Assembly: GCA_028292785.1 (NCBI GenBank)
Contig: JAQGLQ010000272.1
Coordinates: 1-7,746 of the forward strand
Direction of reading: 5' to 3'
Source of the DNA: Noviherbaspirillum sp.
GTDB taxonomy: Bacteria > Pseudomonadota > Gammaproteobacteria > Burkholderiales > Burkholderiaceae
DNA length: 7,746 nucleotides
A program made the position numbers and the translations under genes. The notes under the pieces were generated by a model. It saw nothing but the letters and a program-made list of their open reading frames with translations. It was not told the origin of the DNA and did not search any database. Numbering within the stretch: the first letter of the stretch is position 1; each line of letters starts with the position of its first letter. Positions 5,827 to 7,746 of the stretch are shown in pieces.

Positions 5827-6528
5827 TTACTCCACGCGGGAAGCCACTTCCGCGAAAATATAGCCGACCGAATGCACCACCCTGATCGGTCGCGCCAGCG
5901 GACACCGTTCGTGAATCTTCCTGCGCAAGCGCGATACGACGGCTTCGAGACGGCGTACGTCGTAAGCCAGGAAATCCTTGCCGAAGCCTTTGGAAATGAT
6001 GTCGCGGCGAGATACCGGGTCGCCGGAGTTCCTGATGACGATGTCAAGGAAGCTGGCTTCGAGATGGCTGAGCTCGATTTCCACCCCTGAAGGCGAAGTC
6101 AACACCAGTTTTCGGTGATTGAGGCACCAGCCGCCGGTATCGGCGACGGTCGGCGACAGTCGAAGCCTGCGGTACAGGCTCTCGACATACGCCTGCAATT
6201 CCCGCAGATCGACCGGCTTGGTGAGATAAATATCGGCGCCGCTTTCGAGGCCTTTGATCCGGCTCTCGGTTGCGGTGTGCGCCGTGACCATGATGATGCC
6301 GATCGATTTGGTCTTGCGCAGCGATTTCAGGTAACTGGCGATCGCGAAACCGTCTTCGCCCGGCAGTCCGACGTCGAGAATGACGATCTCCACCGACTCT
6401 TTCAGCAATTCCTGGTAGAGGCTGCGGCTGTCCTGAACACCGATCACAGCGAAGCCCTGCTCCGACAGGTCATCGACCAAAAGTCGCTGCAATTTGAAAT
6501 CGTCTTCGGCTACGATGATGTTGATCAT
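5827..6528 (-). CDS. OmpR/PhoB-family response regulator
   Basis: A 233-aa two-component response regulator, a DNA-binding transcription factor activated by phosphorylation. The receiver domain (about 1-118) keeps all key residues: acidic pocket E8/D9, phospho-acceptor D52 in ILDVGLPGEDG, switch Thr82 and Tyr101, and Lys104 in LTKP. The C-terminal part (about 130-228) is a winged helix of the Trans_reg_C type, with LSHLEASFLDIVIRN, the RRDI block, a DVRRLEAVVSRLRRKI recognition-helix region and the final IRVVHSVGYIF hairpin. I take ATG 6528 because response regulators usually begin right at this MINIIVAEDD strand; a GTG at 6540 would add MVHQ. A weak GGGTGG sits about 8 nt upstream of the ATG. 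No histidine kinase is in view. It converges on the pilus operon with a 20-bp gap and lies 183 bp downstream of the EAL gene. Control of the pilus genes is plausible but only positional. Confidence 0.92.
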   Translation of the reverse strand: MINIIVAEDDFKLQRLLVDDLSEQGFAVIGVQDSRSLYQELLKESVEIVILDVGLPGEDGFAIASYLKSLRKTKSIGIIMVTAHTATESRIKGLESGADIYLTKPVDLRELQAYVESLYRRLRLSPTVADTGGWCLNHRKLVLTSPSGVEIELSHLEASFLDIVIRNSGDPVSRRDIISKGFGKDFLAYDVRRLEAVVSRLRRKIHERCPLARPIRVVHSVGYIFAEVASRVE

Positions 6529-6558
6529 TTGATGTACCACCCGCTATGTCCGCACTTT

Positions 6559-6564
6559 ATTATA
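6559..6564 (-). promoter_or_regulatory. Candidate -10 element of the response regulator promoter
   Basis: The minus strand reads TATAAT here, a perfect sigma-70 -10 hexamer, about 30 nt upstream of the ATG at 6528. At 17-bp spacing the -35 hexamer is TATCGG, a poor match, so the promoter may need an activator. The region is AT-rich, in contrast to the flanking genes. Confidence 0.5.
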
Positions 6565-6625
6565 GGCAGGCAAGTTAATTTCCGATAGGAAAAATTTAGA
6601 AGGATTGGTCTAATTGTTGACATCT

Positions 6626-6640
6626 GGTTATAAGCGGTTA
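6626..6640. promoter_or_regulatory. Candidate regulator binding site: GGTTA direct repeats 10 bp apart
   Basis: GGTTA occurs at 6626-6630 and again at 6636-6640, one helical turn apart; the second copy is part of the palindrome GGTTAACC (6636-6643). Tandem half-sites on one face of the helix are how OmpR/PhoB-type regulators bind. The site is about 60-80 bp upstream of the TATAAT of the response regulator gene, so autoregulation is possible. The sequence is short and could be chance. Confidence 0.3.
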
Positions 6641-6711
6641 ACCACGAACAAAAGACAGTGACCAGTTGGAAATGCATGACACGCGCGTCGGTACCTTCGG
6701 GCGCATCTTGA

Positions 6712-7530
6712 TTAAATGTCATTGAAAGCGGCGCCGTTTGCATCATGCCCGAGAGGGCGGTCATATGCGATGCCGCGCAGACTATGTAGCCTTTCCCAAT
6801 ACGGACCGCGCCATTCCACGACTGGAAGGCCTCGCAACGAATCCATATGCGTATCGGTCCTTATCCCATCCAGAACAGCGTCCGCGCCAAGCGCGTTGGC
6901 GGTGCGGATCAGACCGTACAGCATGTCCCGCTTTCTCGACCATGTAGCCGGCGACTCATGCATCGCCGGCAGCCCCATCTTCCCGAGTTTCACTTTGCTG
7001 AATGCATGATGCGCCAATCGATCGAGGCTGACCGGATTCATGGCGAAATCGTTAAGTACCATGCCGACGCCTTTACGGCGCAGAATTTCGAACGACGATT
7101 CCGCAAGCCTGGCATTCAATACCGGGCTCTTATCGATCAGTTCGAGTTCGATCCGGGAGGCAGAAAGTTTTGTGCTGTCGATGCTTTCAAGCATCCGCTC
7201 CACCCATTCGTTCGAATGCAGCTGCAATGAGAACAGGCTGAGAGAGAGCGGCAGCGCGGGAGTGGTGGAGGACAGGCGCCGATGCGCATCGAGCACCGTG
7301 AAAGCGCTCTCGAGCTGCTTCAGCTTCCATGCCCACAACCTGGCAAGCTGGCTCGCTGAAAAATTCGCGGTGCGCTCGATGTCGACCCAGCCATGCAGCC
7401 CGGAGTTCCAGCAAAGAACCCCGTGCATGCCGGTGAGATGTAGCGAACCGGGCGCGACACGCGGCTCGTAAAGGAACCGTATGCGATTTTCCAGAAGCGC
7501 ATTTTCGATCGAAAATTCGGAAGAGAACAT
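6712..7530 (-). CDS. Stand-alone degenerate EAL-domain protein (probably catalytically inactive)
   Basis: A 272-aa single EAL domain with no GGDEF, PAS or membrane segment. The fold is traceable: YEPRV (21-25, usual YQPIV), GMHGVLCW (34-41) where GxEALLRW is usual, LSLSLFSLQL (95-104) for the SVNLSxxQL strand, IELEL (127-131), LNDFA (159-163) for DDFG, K181, and LDGIRT (220-225) for AEGVET. Of the metal and catalytic ligands of active EAL phosphodiesterases, the EAL Glu is His36, the Asn is Ser98, the first Asp of DDFG is Asn160 and the AEG Glu is Asp221; Glu130, Asp161 and Lys181 remain. It is therefore unlikely to hydrolyse c-di-GMP; binding c-di-GMP or a protein partner, as FimX, LapD or YdiV do, is the likely alternative. 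The start ATG 7530 has only a weak CAGG upstream. It sits between a terminator and the response regulator gene, all on the minus strand. A link to pilus control is inferred from context. Confidence 0.85.
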   Translation of the reverse strand: MFSSEFSIENALLENRIRFLYEPRVAPGSLHLTGMHGVLCWNSGLHGWVDIERTANFSASQLARLWAWKLKQLESAFTVLDAHRRLSSTTPALPLSLSLFSLQLHSNEWVERMLESIDSTKLSASRIELELIDKSPVLNARLAESSFEILRRKGVGMVLNDFAMNPVSLDRLAHHAFSKVKLGKMGLPAMHESPATWSRKRDMLYGLIRTANALGADAVLDGIRTDTHMDSLRGLPVVEWRGPYWERLHSLRGIAYDRPLGHDANGAAFNDI

Positions 7531-7594
7531 CGGGTGCCTGCCGCAGCCATGATAGAGACAGGCTCTCAGAAGGGACTTCCGGTTGCAGGCTTAA

Positions 7595-7608
7595 TTAGCG
7601 TCCGCTAA
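7595..7608. promoter_or_regulatory. Perfect 14-bp dyad upstream of the EAL gene
   Basis: TTAGCG (7595-7600) and CGCTAA (7603-7608) are perfect inverted arms separated by TC. The dyad lies about 65-78 bp upstream of the EAL start, where its promoter must be, since a terminator precedes it. It could be an operator for a dimeric regulator. I see no convincing -10 element near it. Confidence 0.3.
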
Positions 7609-7643
7609 GAAGATGACAAAGCGTCAAAGCGCTGCTTTGACGC
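7607..7643 (-). terminator. Intrinsic terminator of the right-edge minus-strand gene
   Basis: On the minus strand GCGTCAAAGC (7643-7634) and GCTTTGACGC (7630-7621) form a perfect 10-bp stem with a 3-nt loop, followed by the T-rich tail TTTGTCATCTTCTT (7620-7607). It lies 11 bp beyond the stop codon at 7654. This is a well-formed Rho-independent terminator and implies that the EAL gene has its own promoter. Confidence 0.85.
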
Positions 7644-7653
7644 GGCTTCCGAA

Positions 7654-7746
7654 TTAGTAGGTGACGGTGACGGTACGCGTCTGCGTCGCGTTGCAGGTGC
7701 CCATGGCGCAGATGCCCGACTGGTTGGCTGGCATGGTCGCGGTGAC
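7654..7746 (-). CDS. C-terminal tail of a protein, 5'-partial at the window edge, probably extracytoplasmic
   Basis: Thirty codons and a TAA stop run from the right edge on the minus strand. The visible residues contain SGICAMGTCNATQTRTVTVTY at the very end: two Cys five residues apart, many Thr and Val, and an alternating strand pattern closing on Tyr. This composition is typical of the last beta-strands of a secreted or surface protein. The TQTRT element recalls the CxxGTQTRT core of thrombospondin-like repeats, but too little is visible to assign a family. Reality of the reading frame is supported by the terminator that begins 11 bp after the stop. The rest of the gene lies beyond the window. 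Confidence 0.65.
   Translation of the reverse strand, partial: VTATMPANQSGICAMGTCNATQTRTVTVTY

Noticed and set aside
4949..5905. 318-codon open frame on the minus strand over the pilin genes
   Set aside because: It overlaps two pilin genes and the end of the response regulator, and its composition (Arg/Gly/His-rich) is that of a shadow frame.
6115..6588. 157-codon + strand frame opposite the response regulator
   Set aside because: Exactly antisense to a regulator with all conserved residues; no ribosome binding site or motif supports it.
6617..6645. TTGACA on the + strand as a forward promoter
   Set aside because: A perfect -35-like hexamer, but no -10 match at 16-18 bp and no + strand gene follows; the next gene in that direction is on the minus strand.
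1..7746. CRISPR array, tRNA or rRNA gene, insertion sequence, shufflon-type inverted repeats
   Set aside because: I looked for regularly spaced repeats, tRNA-like cloverleaves, transposase motifs and recombination repeats and saw none that hold up.

Overview
The window carries the 3' part of a type IV pilus / type II secretion-like assembly operon on the + strand, followed by a convergent minus-strand block with a response regulator and a degenerate EAL-domain gene. The DNA is GC-rich in the coding regions, genes are tightly packed with stop/start overlaps, and intergenic gaps are AT-richer. This suits a Gram-negative proteobacterium. A beta-proteobacterium of the Burkholderiales type is my guess from composition and gene style; nothing here proves a genus.

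Positions 1-3672 hold four translationally coupled genes: a secretion/pilus ATPase (GspE/PilB family, 5' end cut off by the window edge), a three-helix inner-membrane platform protein (GspF/PilC family), and two single-pass membrane proteins (308 and 154 aa). The last two have the layout of an inner-membrane alignment pair such as GspL/GspM, PilN/PilO or the type IVb accessory protein PilO, but their sequence does not settle which. A short GC hairpin with a T-rich tail at 3671-3701 separates this machinery block from the pilin block.

Positions 3722-5806 hold three consecutive prepilin-like genes. Each has a short basic leader ending in Gly, a hydrophobic N-terminal helix, and Thr or Ser at mature position 5 where pilins usually have Glu. 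All three share a Gly-Asn-x-Leu motif about 46-48 residues into the mature protein. The first two look like tandem paralogues; the third resembles them only in the N-terminal part. A strong hairpin without a T-tract lies between the first and second pilin genes.

Positions 5827-7530 (minus strand) hold an OmpR/PhoB-type response regulator with intact phosphorylation residues and no kinase in view and, upstream of it, a stand-alone EAL-domain protein that has lost most catalytic residues. Both converge on the pilus operon and may control it, in the manner of degenerate EAL proteins that regulate pili; this is inference from position. At the right edge, 7654-7746 is the C-terminal tail of another minus-strand gene, followed by a convincing intrinsic terminator.

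Taken together: ATPase and platform protein power assembly, the two bitopic proteins probably bridge the platform to the periplasm, and the three pilin-like proteins are candidate fibre subunits or tip components. Secretin, prepilin peptidase and any Glu5-containing major pilin are not in the window and would have to lie upstream or elsewhere.
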